DNA of 46,947 nucleotides from the NCBI GenBank assembly GCA_021776825.1, contig JAJFFG010000114.1, forward strand, positions 1 through 46,947, read 5' to 3'. The first letter of the stretch is position 1; each line of letters starts with the position of its first letter. Positions 8,453 to 16,938 of the stretch are shown here, piece by piece. Below the pieces are notes generated by a model. That model worked only from the letters and a program-made list of their open reading frames with translations. It searched no databases and was not told where the DNA came from. The DNA comes from Planctomycetota bacterium. Its GTDB lineage: Bacteria > Planctomycetota > JAJSAM01 > JAJVHW01. Made by a program: the position numbers and the translations under genes.

Positions 8453-9124
8453 CTACTCCTTGCCGAGAAAGTCGAAGCCGCGCTGCGTCAAGCGCCGCAT
8501 CAACCGGCGTCGGGCCTCGTGCCACCCGCTCTTGACAGTCACGACGTTCTCGTCGTTGCCGGATTCTCGACTGACGGCACGCGCCAACAGCCTGTAGTCC
8601 GGAGCCTCCTGCAACTTCTCGAACAGTGCGACGAACGCGACCGCGATCTGCCGCTGCCTCTCGGGCAGCGCGAGGATCTCGTCGTGGAGCGCTCGGCGGA
8701 ATTCGCGCCACACGACCGGGTCCAGGTACTTCCAGCGTCGGCCGAGGTCAGTGCCCTTGAGGTCGGCCGCGACCAGTTGGAGGATCGCCTCCGGATCGGC
8801 GTCGAAGTCGTACGGCCTCTTCCGTCGCAAGAAGTCGATCGCCCGGCTCTTCGCGATGTGGAAGACCAGCCTGAGCGGGCGTGATGGGTCGAACCCAGGC
8901 CTGCGTACGGCGCGAACGAAGTCCAGTAGGGTGGACTGGTACAGGTCAGCGAGGTCGGCGGCGTTGATGCCGAGCACTTTGCTCTTTATGAATCGGGCGA
9001 TGCGTCCCCTGAATTCCTCGTCCAGGAGTTCGAGGGCAACCTCGGGGTCCTCTCTAAACGCTTCCTCGAGTTCGGCTTCTGTCACGCGCTGCTCTAAACG
9101 GGAAAGGGCACGGTGCCCTACCAC
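8453..9124 (-). CDS. ECF-like RNA polymerase sigma factor
   Basis: About 223 residues. A sigma-70 region 2 is visible in NAADLADLYQSTLLDFVRAV...FHIAKSRAIDFLRRKRP, followed by a linker, LPERQRQIAVAFVALFEKLQEAPDYRLLA, and a region-4-like helix-turn-helix with VTVKSGWHEARRRLMRRL. First gene of the seven-gene Ubl operon, so it probably drives that operon's own promoter. The start is uncertain: GTG 9124 has a GAGG motif close by, and GTG 9085 is the alternative. Confidence 0.75.
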   Translation of the reverse strand: MVGHRALSRLEQRVTEAELEEAFREDPEVALELLDEEFRGRIARFIKSKVLGINAADLADLYQSTLLDFVRAVRRPGFDPSRPLRLVFHIAKSRAIDFLRRKRPYDFDADPEAILQLVAADLKGTDLGRRWKYLDPVVWREFRRALHDEILALPERQRQIAVAFVALFEKLQEAPDYRLLARAVSRESGNDENVVTVKSGWHEARRRLMRRLTQRGFDFLGKE

Positions 9125-9224
9125 GCACCTCGGTTGAAACGGCCGAGCGTGCGACAGATTCTCAAAGAAACTCTGCGCGCAGCCCGAGGCGGGGGCAAGT
9201 CACTTCTAGGTAGTGGCTTATGAG

Positions 9225-9301
9225 TGGTAGGCCCGCCAGGACTCGAACCTGGGACCAAGGAATTATGAGTTCCCTGCTCTAACCAACTGAGCTACGGGCC
9301 C
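9225..9301 (-). tRNA. Intact tRNA with CAU anticodon, island-borne replacement
   Basis: Complete 77-nt cloverleaf including encoded CCA: acceptor GGGCCCG/CGGGCCT (G1-U72 wobble), D-arm GCTC..GAGC, anticodon stem GGGAA/TTCCT with loop CTCATAA, variable TGGTC, T-arm CCAGG-TTCGAGT-CCTGG. The CTCATAA loop, CUUGGUC stretch and C4-G69/C5-G68 pairs resemble tRNA-Ile2 (CAU read as AUA after lysidine modification by TilS); elongator Met cannot be excluded. Compared with the rebuilt split tRNA it differs at five nucleotides: two compensated base pairs and one D-loop base. The anticodon-stem change also alters the att core. Confidence 0.93.
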
Positions 9302-9386
9302 ACCGATCTACGCAGCGTACCGCAGGCTGCGTCGAGGCTGGTAGCGCCGCCGCTGGCAGAATCCAAGCGAGCGCGACGGACTGCCG

Positions 9387-10485
9387 TTAGCCGTCGCCGT
9401 CCAAGAGGTCGGCGGCTCGCTGTGCGACGTCGCCGGGTGCGTGGCGCGCATAGCGCATCGTCATCTGGATGCTCGCGTGGCCGAGGATCTTGGCGAGGTC
9501 CGGGATCGGGACACCGCGACGTGCGGCGTAGCTGCCGAACACGTGTCGCAAGCCGTGGAAGTTCATGCTCTCGAGGCCTGCTCGATGGCAGGCCTCACTG
9601 ACCCAGCGGGCGAGGGGGCCCGGGTGACCGTCCTCCGTGAACTCGGGGAACACACGATCGGTCTGTCGTCGCCTCCCCTCGGTTGCATGGGGGCGACGGG
9701 AGAGCACGTCACGAGCCCTCCCCGTCAGCGGAACCGATCGGGGCATCTTGGCCTTGGTCTTCGGGACCGTGATCGTGCGCTGCTCCTCGTCGATGTCGCC
9801 CCAGCGCAGACGGAGCAACTCTCCCTGGCGCATGCCCGATGCCAGCGCAAGGGCGACGAGATCACGGATGCGCTCCGAGCAGGCCGCAACTAGGGCGGAC
9901 TGCTGATCTAGATCGAGGTACGGAACGGACTTCAACTCCTCCTTCTGTCGTTCGTATCCCTTCACGGGATTCGTGTCTGTCATGCCGAGCTTGATCGCGC
10001 GGCGGAAGAGCCTTGAGAGCACGGAGGCGTGACGGTTGATCGTGGCAGGCTTGACCCCGTCGAGCCGGGCACGGTCGTCGAAGTAGGTCTCGACTTCTGC
10101 GTGCGTGATGTCGCACAGGTAGAGATCACCGAGCCTCGGCACGAACACGTTGCGGATCATGTTCCTCTCACCCGTGAACGTCGTCGGGGAGTGAGCCCGC
10201 TCGAGCCACTGGATGTGGCGCTCAGCGAAGTCTCGGAACAGGACTCTTGGTGTGTTGGGGCAGTCCCGCGTCCTCCCACTCTTCATACTTCCTGAGAATC
10301 CTCGCCAGCAGACGAACGGCCGACTGCTTGGTGTTGCCGGCCTTGCGGTCGATCTGGAACGGACCGCGTCGGATCCGGACGTAGTAGCCAGGACGGCACT
10401 TCTCATCGCTGTCGTCAGGCACTCTGGCGCCGTCGCTTGCGCGGCGGCGGTAGATGCTGCCGAACTCGCGTCGCTTGGGTGCCAT
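9387..10485 (-). pseudogene. Tyrosine recombinase (integrase), frameshifted near 10244
   Basis: The N-terminal arm-binding part starts at ATG 10485 (MAPKRREFGSIYRRR...GYYVRIRRGPFQIDRKAGN) and ends in-frame at PVPRLR. The core-binding and catalytic domains (RDFAERHIQWLERAHSP onward) continue in another frame. Dropping one base in ACCAAGAGTCC (about 10241-10251) joins them as HTK-VLFRDFAERH. The catalytic residues are all present: Arg in SGMRQGELLRLRW, HGLRH, and LGHASIQMTMRY with the Tyr. It lies 86 bp from the replacement tRNA and is the predicted integrase for the island. Alternatives are a sequencing error or +1 frameshifting at the nearby CCCC run. Confidence 0.85.
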
Positions 10486-10528
10486 GTGATGTCTCGCTCT
10501 TCAAGGGTGGGGCCGGTGAGCGCCGCGG

Positions 10529-11020
10529 CTACCACTGCACGCCCGGCTTGTCGGCCACGCCTTCGATGTGCTCGATGAGGGTGGACGTCTCACTACGGGT
10601 CAGCTTCGTGCAGGGGCGACCGAAGAGACTCTCCGACAGATCGTTGACCCCCTCGAGTGAGTAGTCGTTGTCCCGGGCAGCCTGCTTGAGCTTCCGGATC
10701 TGCTTGTCCGTTCGGTCGATTCCGCCTCGTCGTGCGGGACGCGAGGTGGCCTTGCTCCGCCCGGCTCGGTTGCGTTTCGGCTCCACGGCCGCGGCCTCGA
10801 AGACCGGCGCGCCTGCTTCCTGTAGCTCCCGAGACCACTCGTCGCATCCGGCCTCCAGCCGGGTGCGCTCAACCATCAGCAACGCCAGGGCCGCGTCGAT
10901 GAGTTCGATCCCGATCCAGGGGTTGCCGACGGTGTCCTCGCCAATCGGAAGTGTGAGCGTGACGGCGAGACCGGAGTTGGGGTCTTCGTAGGTGCACGCA
11001 TGTGCGTTGTCGTTCTGCAT
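10529..11020 (-). CDS. Hypothetical protein, GHKL-linked
   Basis: 163 residues from ATG 11020. The N-terminal half (residues 1-55) is beta-rich. A basic, Pro/Arg-rich linker (EPKRNRAGRSKATSRPARRGGIDRT) leads to a short C-terminal domain (SLEGVNDLSESLFGRPCTKLTRSETSTLIEHIEG), whose L-T-x-x-E-x-S-x-L-I pattern is like small C-terminal domains of recombination proteins. Function not recognised. It begins 18 nt after the stop of the GHKL gene and is probably co-transcribed with it. Confidence 0.65.
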   Translation of the reverse strand: MQNDNAHACTYEDPNSGLAVTLTLPIGEDTVGNPWIGIELIDAALALLMVERTRLEAGCDEWSRELQEAGAPVFEAAAVEPKRNRAGRSKATSRPARRGGIDRTDKQIRKLKQAARDNDYSLEGVNDLSESLFGRPCTKLTRSETSTLIEHIEGVADKPGVQW

Positions 11021-11038
11021 GTCTGAGTCCTGTCGTGG

Positions 11039-12475
11039 TTACGTGGTCGTGCGCGACTGGCGAGCGGACGGACGCCGCGCCGAAGGCGTGTGTGAAGGAG
11101 AGCGGAGGGCCGATGCCTTCGTTGGCTCGGCCCGATCGACAATCGACCGGAGCTCGGAACTCCGCCCCGAGGCTGCGTAGGCCGTGTCGGGCGCGGGCCA
11201 ACTGAACGAGACCCTGTGGGTGGTCGGCGCTCGGCCGTGACCAAGCGGCGCCGAACCGCTCGGACTCGTCGATCTCCGACCGAGTCGTCCACGCGAACTC
11301 CGGGAGTCCGCCGCGCGCGTTCGCCGACTTCGCCTTCTTGGTCCCGGAGGAGGAGGGTCGATCCGCAGCCTTCGGAACGTTCGTGGGGTTGCCGTATCGG
11401 GGTACACGCCGGACTCGCCGTCGGCTTTCGGCGGTCGTGCGACCAGAGTGAGCCGAGTGCGAACGTCGGAGTGCGTGACACCAAAGGTGCGGAACTGCGC
11501 GACGTGAGTCTGCGTGTCGTAGAGCTCGCCGAGGTAGAGCGCCGCGATGTAGCCGTTGCGGTGTGCGTGGGCGTGCACCTTGGGGCGTTCGCCATTCCAG
11601 AGGTACCAATCCAACTCGGTCCCGTCGCGAAGGCCGACGATCCCACTCGATGCCACTGCGCCACTCTTCTGCGTCCCGGGGTGCACGACGAAGTGCTCCG
11701 CGCCGCGGATGCGACGCCGGTTCCAGCGGCGATCGGTTCCGCCCTGAGCGGATGGCGATCGGGCCTCCCCAAGGGATCGCGGCCACGCATCGCGTTTCGT
11801 CGAACGCAGTTCCTGGACGTAGACCCGGATCCCCTCCGGGAGGTCCCAGAACCGCTTGTTGAGATAGGCCGAGATCGCCTTGACGTCGCCCTGGCCTTCC
11901 TTCCCAACGAACGTGTCCTCGGTACCTGCATCGCCAAGGCAAACGACGACCGTGCCGGTGTCGCCAAGCCAGTCCGGCTTGACGTCCGCCCACTCGCCGA
12001 ACGGCTGAACGCACTCGTCGAACTCGCCGTCGTCCGTCTCGAACTTCCGCGCCCCGTACTCTCCGGAGACCGGGTCGCGCATGAGCCAGATCATCGCGCC
12101 CTCGGGGTTGCTCTCCGTCCACGACATGGCGACAACGCCGTGTCGGTTCCACGGCAGCAGCGAGGTCTTCGCGCCAACGCCGAAGTTCTCGTGCTCCTCG
12201 CCGATCGGCTTACCGCCGCCGCCGAACGTGTTGAGAAACCGCAAGAGGTCCTTTGGCTCCATGCCACGACCGTTGTCGGCGACCATCAGGCGGTAGACGT
12301 CGTCTCGCTCGACGGCCCGCCATTCGGGGCCGAACTCGATACGGGTCGCGTCGGCCTCGATGGCATTGCGCAGGAGTTCCCGCAGGTACTGCAGCGCGCC
12401 GCTCTCCCGGTAGGCGCGATCGACCAGGTTGCGGACGCCGGCGACCTTCATCGGAGTGATGGTGGTCTGTGTCAT
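11039..12475 (-). CDS. GHKL (HSP90/gyrase/MORC-like) ATPase, C-terminal frame doubtful
   Basis: Start ATG 12475 with AGGAGG just upstream. Bergerat-fold motifs: N-box ELLRNAIEADAT, G1 box DNGRGM, and GVGAKT in place of the usual G2/G3. This resembles stand-alone bacterial MORC/HSP90-like ATPases found in defence islands. The frame is coherent to about GVYPDTA (near 11390). Beyond this the in-frame translation turns into low-complexity Arg/Ser/Pro sequence, whereas a neighbouring frame reads NPTNVPKAADRPSS...GGLPEFAWTTRSEIDESERFG, which looks more protein-like. A one-base deletion near 11390, with a second change further on, is suspected. The in-frame stop (11039) is placed naturally just before the next gene. 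It is preceded by a sigma-54-type promoter. Confidence 0.75.
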   Translation of the reverse strand: MTQTTITPMKVAGVRNLVDRAYRESGALQYLRELLRNAIEADATRIEFGPEWRAVERDDVYRLMVADNGRGMEPKDLLRFLNTFGGGGKPIGEEHENFGVGAKTSLLPWNRHGVVAMSWTESNPEGAMIWLMRDPVSGEYGARKFETDDGEFDECVQPFGEWADVKPDWLGDTGTVVVCLGDAGTEDTFVGKEGQGDVKAISAYLNKRFWDLPEGIRVYVQELRSTKRDAWPRSLGEARSPSAQGGTDRRWNRRRIRGAEHFVVHPGTQKSGAVASSGIVGLRDGTELDWYLWNGERPKVHAHAHRNGYIAALYLGELYDTQTHVAQFRTFGVTHSDVRTRLTLVARPPKADGESGVYPDTATPRTFRRLRIDPPPPGPRRRSRRTRAADSRSSRGRLGRRSTSPSGSAPLGHGRAPTTHRVSFSWPAPDTAYAASGRSSELRSIVDRAEPTKASALRSPSHTPSARRPSARQSRTTT

Positions 12476-12530
12476 CTGCGCCTCCTGTCCTCGCCTGGGC
12501 GGCCTGTCCGCTCGGTGCAATCGGAGTTTC

Positions 12531-12545
12531 GCAATGGGTGTGCCA
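12531..12545 (-). promoter_or_regulatory. Sigma-54 (-24/-12) promoter of the GHKL operon
   Basis: Minus strand reads TGGCAC-ACCCA-TTGC, matching the sigma-54 consensus (TGGCAC, 5-nt spacer, TTGC). It lies 56 nt upstream of the GHKL start codon, leaving a short leader. The divergent neighbouring gene encodes a sigma-54 activator with an intact GAFTGA loop. Sequence match and context agree. Confidence 0.75.
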
Positions 12546-12623
12546 CGGCGCCGTAGCCTCGAAATCGGCCTCGTGCCATAAGGGGCTTCGCACGAAGCGC
12601 AAGATTCCTTGTAGCGTGAGACG

Positions 12624-14123
12624 GTGAAGACGCTCGTCACCTGGATCGGGATGGCCGACCTCCGCGCCGCAGAGCGCGGAGGGGACGATGGTCTCGGGCC
12701 GATTGGCCAGGCGACCGCCAGCCGCGAGTTCGACTCGATCGCGCTGCTGCACGACTTCGAGACCGACATCGTCGCTGCCTACGTCGAGTGGCTGAGACCG
12801 TCTACTTCGGCGCCCATTCGCGAGTTCCCCTGCCCGTTGGATCGTCCCACGGACTACGCCGGGATCTACCGCGCGGCTGTTGGTGTCCTTGAGGGCCTCG
12901 AGGCCGAGTCGCACGGCCCAACCTCGTGGGTCTTTCACCTGAGCCCCGGCACACCCGCGATGGCCGCGATCTGGCTGTTGCTGGGCAAGACCAGGTTCCC
13001 TGCGGAGTTCCTGCAGTCATCGCGAGAAGACGGGGTGGTCACGGCCGACGTGCCGTTCGACCTGGCTGTCGATGTTCTCCCAGACCTGCTGGAAGGACCC
13101 GATCAGCGCCTCTTGGAACTCAGCCAAGGGCTGCCCCCCGACGCGCCGGAGTTCGCCGACATCGTGCACCGCAGCACCGCGATGCGCCGTGTCATCGCGA
13201 TGGCTCGGAAAGTCGCGCCCAGATCCGTGCCCGTCTTGATCCAGGGCGAGTCGGGCACGGGTAAGGAGCTCTTCGCGAGGGCCATCCACCGCGCGTCGCC
13301 GCGCCGTGAGGGCCCCTTCGTTCCCGTGAACTGCGGGGCGATCTCGCCGGAGCTTGTCGAGTCTGAGCTCTTCGGGCACGAGAAGGGGGCGTTCACCGGC
13401 GCAGCGCGTGAGCGCGTCGGCTACTTCGAGGCCGCGAGCCGTGGCACGCTGTTCCTCGACGAGATCGGCGACCTGCCAGGTGCAGCGCAGGTGAAGCTCC
13501 TGCGTGTCCTGCAGGAGAAGGAAGTCACTCGAGTCGGCGCGACGAGTCCGATCCCGGTGGATGTCCGGATCGTCGCGGCGACTCACCGCGTGCTGACAAG
13601 TGAGATCGCTGGCGGCAGATTCCGCGAGGACTTGTTCTACCGGCTCGCAGTCGCCGTGCTCACGCTGCCGCCGCTAAGAGAGCGGCGCGGAGACGTCGGG
13701 CTCCTGATCGACGCTCTCCTCAGCCGGATCAACATGGAGAGCGCTGATGAGCCCGGCTTCGTGCAGAAGAAGGTTTCTGCCTCCGCAAGAAACCTTCTTC
13801 TGAGGCATCCGTGGCCTGGCAACGTTCGGGAACTCCACAATACGCTTCAGCGAGCGGCAATCTGGTCAGCGAAGGACACGATCGGAGCGGGCGACATCCG
13901 GGACGCCTTGATCGTTGCCGCAGCGCCGACCGGGGGCGTTCTAGACCGTCCGCTGGGCGAGGATCTGAGCCTGCCCGACCTCATGGCGACTGTCGCCCAA
14001 CACTATCTCACGCGAGCGCTGGAAGAGGCGCGCGGGAACAAGACCCGAGCCGCGAAGCTGGTCGGTCTCCCGAGCTACCAAACGCTCTCGAATTGGATCA
14101 AGCGCTATGAGGTAACGACGTGA
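12624..14123 (+). CDS. RtcR-like sigma-54 activator with CARF-type sensor
   Basis: 499 residues from GTG 12624. The N-terminal part (1-170) resembles the CARF-type sensor of RtcR: FDSIALLHDF, and WVFHLSPGTPAMAAIWLLLGKTRFPAEFLQSS lines up with the HITTGT...W.LL..LIQSS stretch of E. coli RtcR. The AAA+ domain has Walker A GESGTGKE (about 209), GAFTGA (about 255), Walker B TLFLDEIG and an RHPWPGNVREL arginine region. The C-terminal Fis-type HTH is NKTRAAKLVGLPSYQTLSNWIKRY. CARF sensors bind cyclic oligonucleotides or RNA ends; the ligand here is unknown. It likely activates the sigma-54 promoter at 12531-12545 and perhaps the restriction operon, which begins 31 bp downstream of its stop. No rtcA/rtcB gene is present. 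Confidence 0.88.
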   Translation: MKTLVTWIGMADLRAAERGGDDGLGPIGQATASREFDSIALLHDFETDIVAAYVEWLRPSTSAPIREFPCPLDRPTDYAGIYRAAVGVLEGLEAESHGPTSWVFHLSPGTPAMAAIWLLLGKTRFPAEFLQSSREDGVVTADVPFDLAVDVLPDLLEGPDQRLLELSQGLPPDAPEFADIVHRSTAMRRVIAMARKVAPRSVPVLIQGESGTGKELFARAIHRASPRREGPFVPVNCGAISPELVESELFGHEKGAFTGAARERVGYFEAASRGTLFLDEIGDLPGAAQVKLLRVLQEKEVTRVGATSPIPVDVRIVAATHRVLTSEIAGGRFREDLFYRLAVAVLTLPPLRERRGDVGLLIDALLSRINMESADEPGFVQKKVSASARNLLLRHPWPGNVRELHNTLQRAAIWSAKDTIGAGDIRDALIVAAAPTGGVLDRPLGEDLSLPDLMATVAQHYLTRALEEARGNKTRAAKLVGLPSYQTLSNWIKRYEVTT

Positions 14124-14154
14124 TGGCACGACCGTTGCTCCATGGCTCCTTCAG

Positions 14155-16938
14155 ATGCAGGACAGGGATCTCACAGTGACACCTCACGAGACGGAGGCCG
14201 ATGCTCGGATCGTCATCGACGAACTGCTCCGGGCAGCCGGCTGGGACCCGATGGACAAGTCGATGGTACGGACCGAGGTTGTCACGCGGGGCGCGGTGCC
14301 AGCGTCTCGCGTCGTCGAGCGCTCACACGCCCGCCCATTCGACACGCACGCTCCCGTCTACGACCTGACGGCAGCAGCGGGTGCGTTCGGGCCGGACCAG
14401 GCCGTGGGTGGCGGTGTCGACGAGATCGGGTGGCTCCCGACGCCGGAGACCGTCCGACTGTCGGAGGATCACTTCGTAGTCCGGGTTGTCGGCCAGTCGA
14501 TGGAGCCGACCATCCCAGACCGCTCGTACTGCTTGTTCGAGACGCCGCGAGGCGGAAGCCGAGACGGGCGACTCGTGCTGGTCTGGCATCGGGGGTGCAC
14601 CGACCCGGCGCTCGGTGGGGAGTTCTCCGTCAAGAGGTACACAAGCGTCAGGGACGAAGCCTCTGACGGCACGTGGAGCCATCGTGAGATCCGACTGCAA
14701 CCCCTGAACTCGGCCCCAGCGTACAGAGACCTCGTGTTCGACCCAGCCGCAGAAGGCGACCTACGCGTGATCGGCGACTTCGTTTGTGTCGTGGCGGCCG
14801 TCGAGCCGTCGACGCCGACTCAGGGTCGCGCCGACTACGTTCTCAGCGCTCAGAACGGGCGCCCACTGGCGGTCATTGAGGCGAAGAAGAACGCCATCAA
14901 TCCGTACGTGGCGAAGCAGCAGGCGCTCCCCTATGCGAAGGCCATCGGGGCGCCGTTCGTCTTCTTGACCAATGGCGAGCTGATCTACTTCTGGGACTAC
15001 CAGAATGACGACGCGCGAATCGTGGCGTCGTTCTTCTCGCGCCGCGACCTTGAGCGCATGGTCGAGATGCGATCGACCCGCACGGCGCTCGCAACCATCG
15101 AAGTTCCGGAGCACTACGTTCGCCAGGGGGAGAGCCGCACAGTGCGGCCCTACCAGATCGACGCGATGCGGGCGATGGACCACGCCTTCGAGTTGGGCAA
15201 GCGTCGCTTTCTCCTCGAACTCCCGACGGGTACCGGCAAGACGGACTGCGTCATGCTGTACCTCAAGCGGTTGTTCCAGGCTGGCTGGGCAGAGCGCGTC
15301 CTGATCCTCGTCGACCGAGACCAGTTGGCTAAGCAGGCCCTCGAGGCAGTCCAGGACGTCCTGAGCGACTACAGCAGCTACTGGCTTCGGGCAGGCATGA
15401 CACGGCAAGAGCAGCAGATCACGGTGTGCCTGTTGCAGACCATGGTCGGCCGCGTCGACGAGTACACCGCAGGCTATTTCGACGTCGTCGTCATGGACGA
15501 GTCGCACCGCTCAATCTACGGCGCCTGGCAGACCGCGCTCACGCACTTCGACGCAATTCACGTCGGTCTCACCGCCACGCCGGCCAACTACATCGAGCGC
15601 AACACCTACGAGTTCTACCAGTGCCGTAAGGACGAAGACGGTCGAGCTCAGCCCGATTTCTCGTACCCGATCCAGGATGCCTTCGCGGCGGGGTTCCTAG
15701 CTCCCTACAAGTTCGCGGAGGGCGTCACAGCACTCATCGCCGACGGTGCGGATGTGGACGAGGAGCACTACGACCCAGCACAGTTCGAGCGGCAGTGGAC
15801 CAACGAGAAGACGAACAGGCTGATGATGGAGGAGTTCGACCGCCTCGCGTGGGAGAACTACCGTGAGCTGGCACCTCGCCAGGAGGTCGGTCCCGGTAAG
15901 GCGATCGTCTTCGCCATCACCAAGCACCACGCTGCACGGTTGACGGAGTACCTCAACGGCCTGCACCCAGAGTTCAACGGCCGTTACGCGCAGGTCATCA
16001 CGTCGGACGTCGCCGACGCCGACGCACTCATCCGGGACTTCAAGCGCGAGACCTACCCGATGGTGGTCGTTAGCGTCGGCATGCTTGACACTGGATTCGA
16101 CTGCAGAGAAGTGCTGCACATCGTCATGTGTCGCAGGGTTCGCAGTGCCATCCTCTACCAACAGATGCGCGGCCGCGGAACGCGAACAGCACCGCACATC
16201 TCCAAGAAGAAGTTCGTCATCTACGACTTCTTCCGCAATCACGAGTACTTCAACGACAGTGACGCAGACCCGGTCAGTGGTGGTGGCGATCACGGTCGCT
16301 CACCTGGAGGCGGCGGCGACGGACCTGATACCGGGCCCGGTGAGATGGTCGAGCTCGGACTACAAGACGAGTGGCTTCACGCCGTCTCCTACGTTGAGGT
16401 CGGTCCCGAGGGCGAGCGCGTCGACAAGAAGGACTACCTAACGAACTGGGAGAAGACGGTCCGGTCGCAGGCGGCGGACGATGCAATCTTGAAGAAGGTC
16501 AAGGAGGACGAAGGCCTCACGGAGGCCGAGGAGCGCGCTCTTGCGACGCGGCTCAATCAGCCAAGACACTACTTCAACGAGGAGAACCTCCGACGCGCCT
16601 ACCGCAACCCGGGCGGAAACCTCATCGACTTCATCCGCCATGCCCTTGGGCTGCTCAAGCTCAAGAGCAGAAACGAGATCCTAGAAGAGGGTTTCCGCGC
16701 TTGGCTGGTGGGCAAGAATCTCAGTGCTGAGCAGGCCGAGTACCTGTCGCTACTGAAGAACCGAGGAATCGCGACAGGGAGGCTGGCGGTCGGCGACCTG
16801 TTCCAGCCGCCGCTCTCCATCCTCAACGTTGCTGGCGTCGGGGTGGAGCTCTTCGGCGAGATGCGGCTCAAAAACATCATCGAGGACCTCGATGAGCGCG
16901 TCTTCCAGCCGACGCAAGCAGCGGAAGGCGCAGCATGA
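14155..16938 (+). CDS. hsdR: Type I restriction R subunit with inserted S24/LexA-type protease domain
   Basis: 927 residues from ATG 14155; GTG 14176, preceded by AGGGA, may be the true start. Order: HsdR N-terminal cap (ETEADARIVIDELLRAAGWDP); an S24 autoprotease module at about 65-215 with an Ala-Gly cleavage-type site (AAAG, 73-76), nucleophile in GQSMEPTIPD (Ser115) and Lys160 in FSVKRY; a PD-(D/E)xK nuclease (Asp227 in RADYVL, IEAKK 241-245); an SF2 translocase with LPTGTGKT (356-363), DESH (448-451) and QMRGRGTR; and an EcoEI-type C-terminal region. Without the insertion it is a normal EcoEI-like R subunit. The insertion falls between the cap and the nuclease, so LexA-like self-cleavage would cut off the first 75 residues. 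It overlaps hsdM as ATGA. Confidence 0.9.
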   Translation: MQDRDLTVTPHETEADARIVIDELLRAAGWDPMDKSMVRTEVVTRGAVPASRVVERSHARPFDTHAPVYDLTAAAGAFGPDQAVGGGVDEIGWLPTPETVRLSEDHFVVRVVGQSMEPTIPDRSYCLFETPRGGSRDGRLVLVWHRGCTDPALGGEFSVKRYTSVRDEASDGTWSHREIRLQPLNSAPAYRDLVFDPAAEGDLRVIGDFVCVVAAVEPSTPTQGRADYVLSAQNGRPLAVIEAKKNAINPYVAKQQALPYAKAIGAPFVFLTNGELIYFWDYQNDDARIVASFFSRRDLERMVEMRSTRTALATIEVPEHYVRQGESRTVRPYQIDAMRAMDHAFELGKRRFLLELPTGTGKTDCVMLYLKRLFQAGWAERVLILVDRDQLAKQALEAVQDVLSDYSSYWLRAGMTRQEQQITVCLLQTMVGRVDEYTAGYFDVVVMDESHRSIYGAWQTALTHFDAIHVGLTATPANYIERNTYEFYQCRKDEDGRAQPDFSYPIQDAFAAGFLAPYKFAEGVTALIADGADVDEEHYDPAQFERQWTNEKTNRLMMEEFDRLAWENYRELAPRQEVGPGKAIVFAITKHHAARLTEYLNGLHPEFNGRYAQVITSDVADADALIRDFKRETYPMVVVSVGMLDTGFDCREVLHIVMCRRVRSAILYQQMRGRGTRTAPHISKKKFVIYDFFRNHEYFNDSDADPVSGGGDHGRSPGGGGDGPDTGPGEMVELGLQDEWLHAVSYVEVGPEGERVDKKDYLTNWEKTVRSQAADDAILKKVKEDEGLTEAEERALATRLNQPRHYFNEENLRRAYRNPGGNLIDFIRHALGLLKLKSRNEILEEGFRAWLVGKNLSAEQAEYLSLLKNRGIATGRLAVGDLFQPPLSILNVAGVGVELFGEMRLKNIIEDLDERVFQPTQAAEGAA

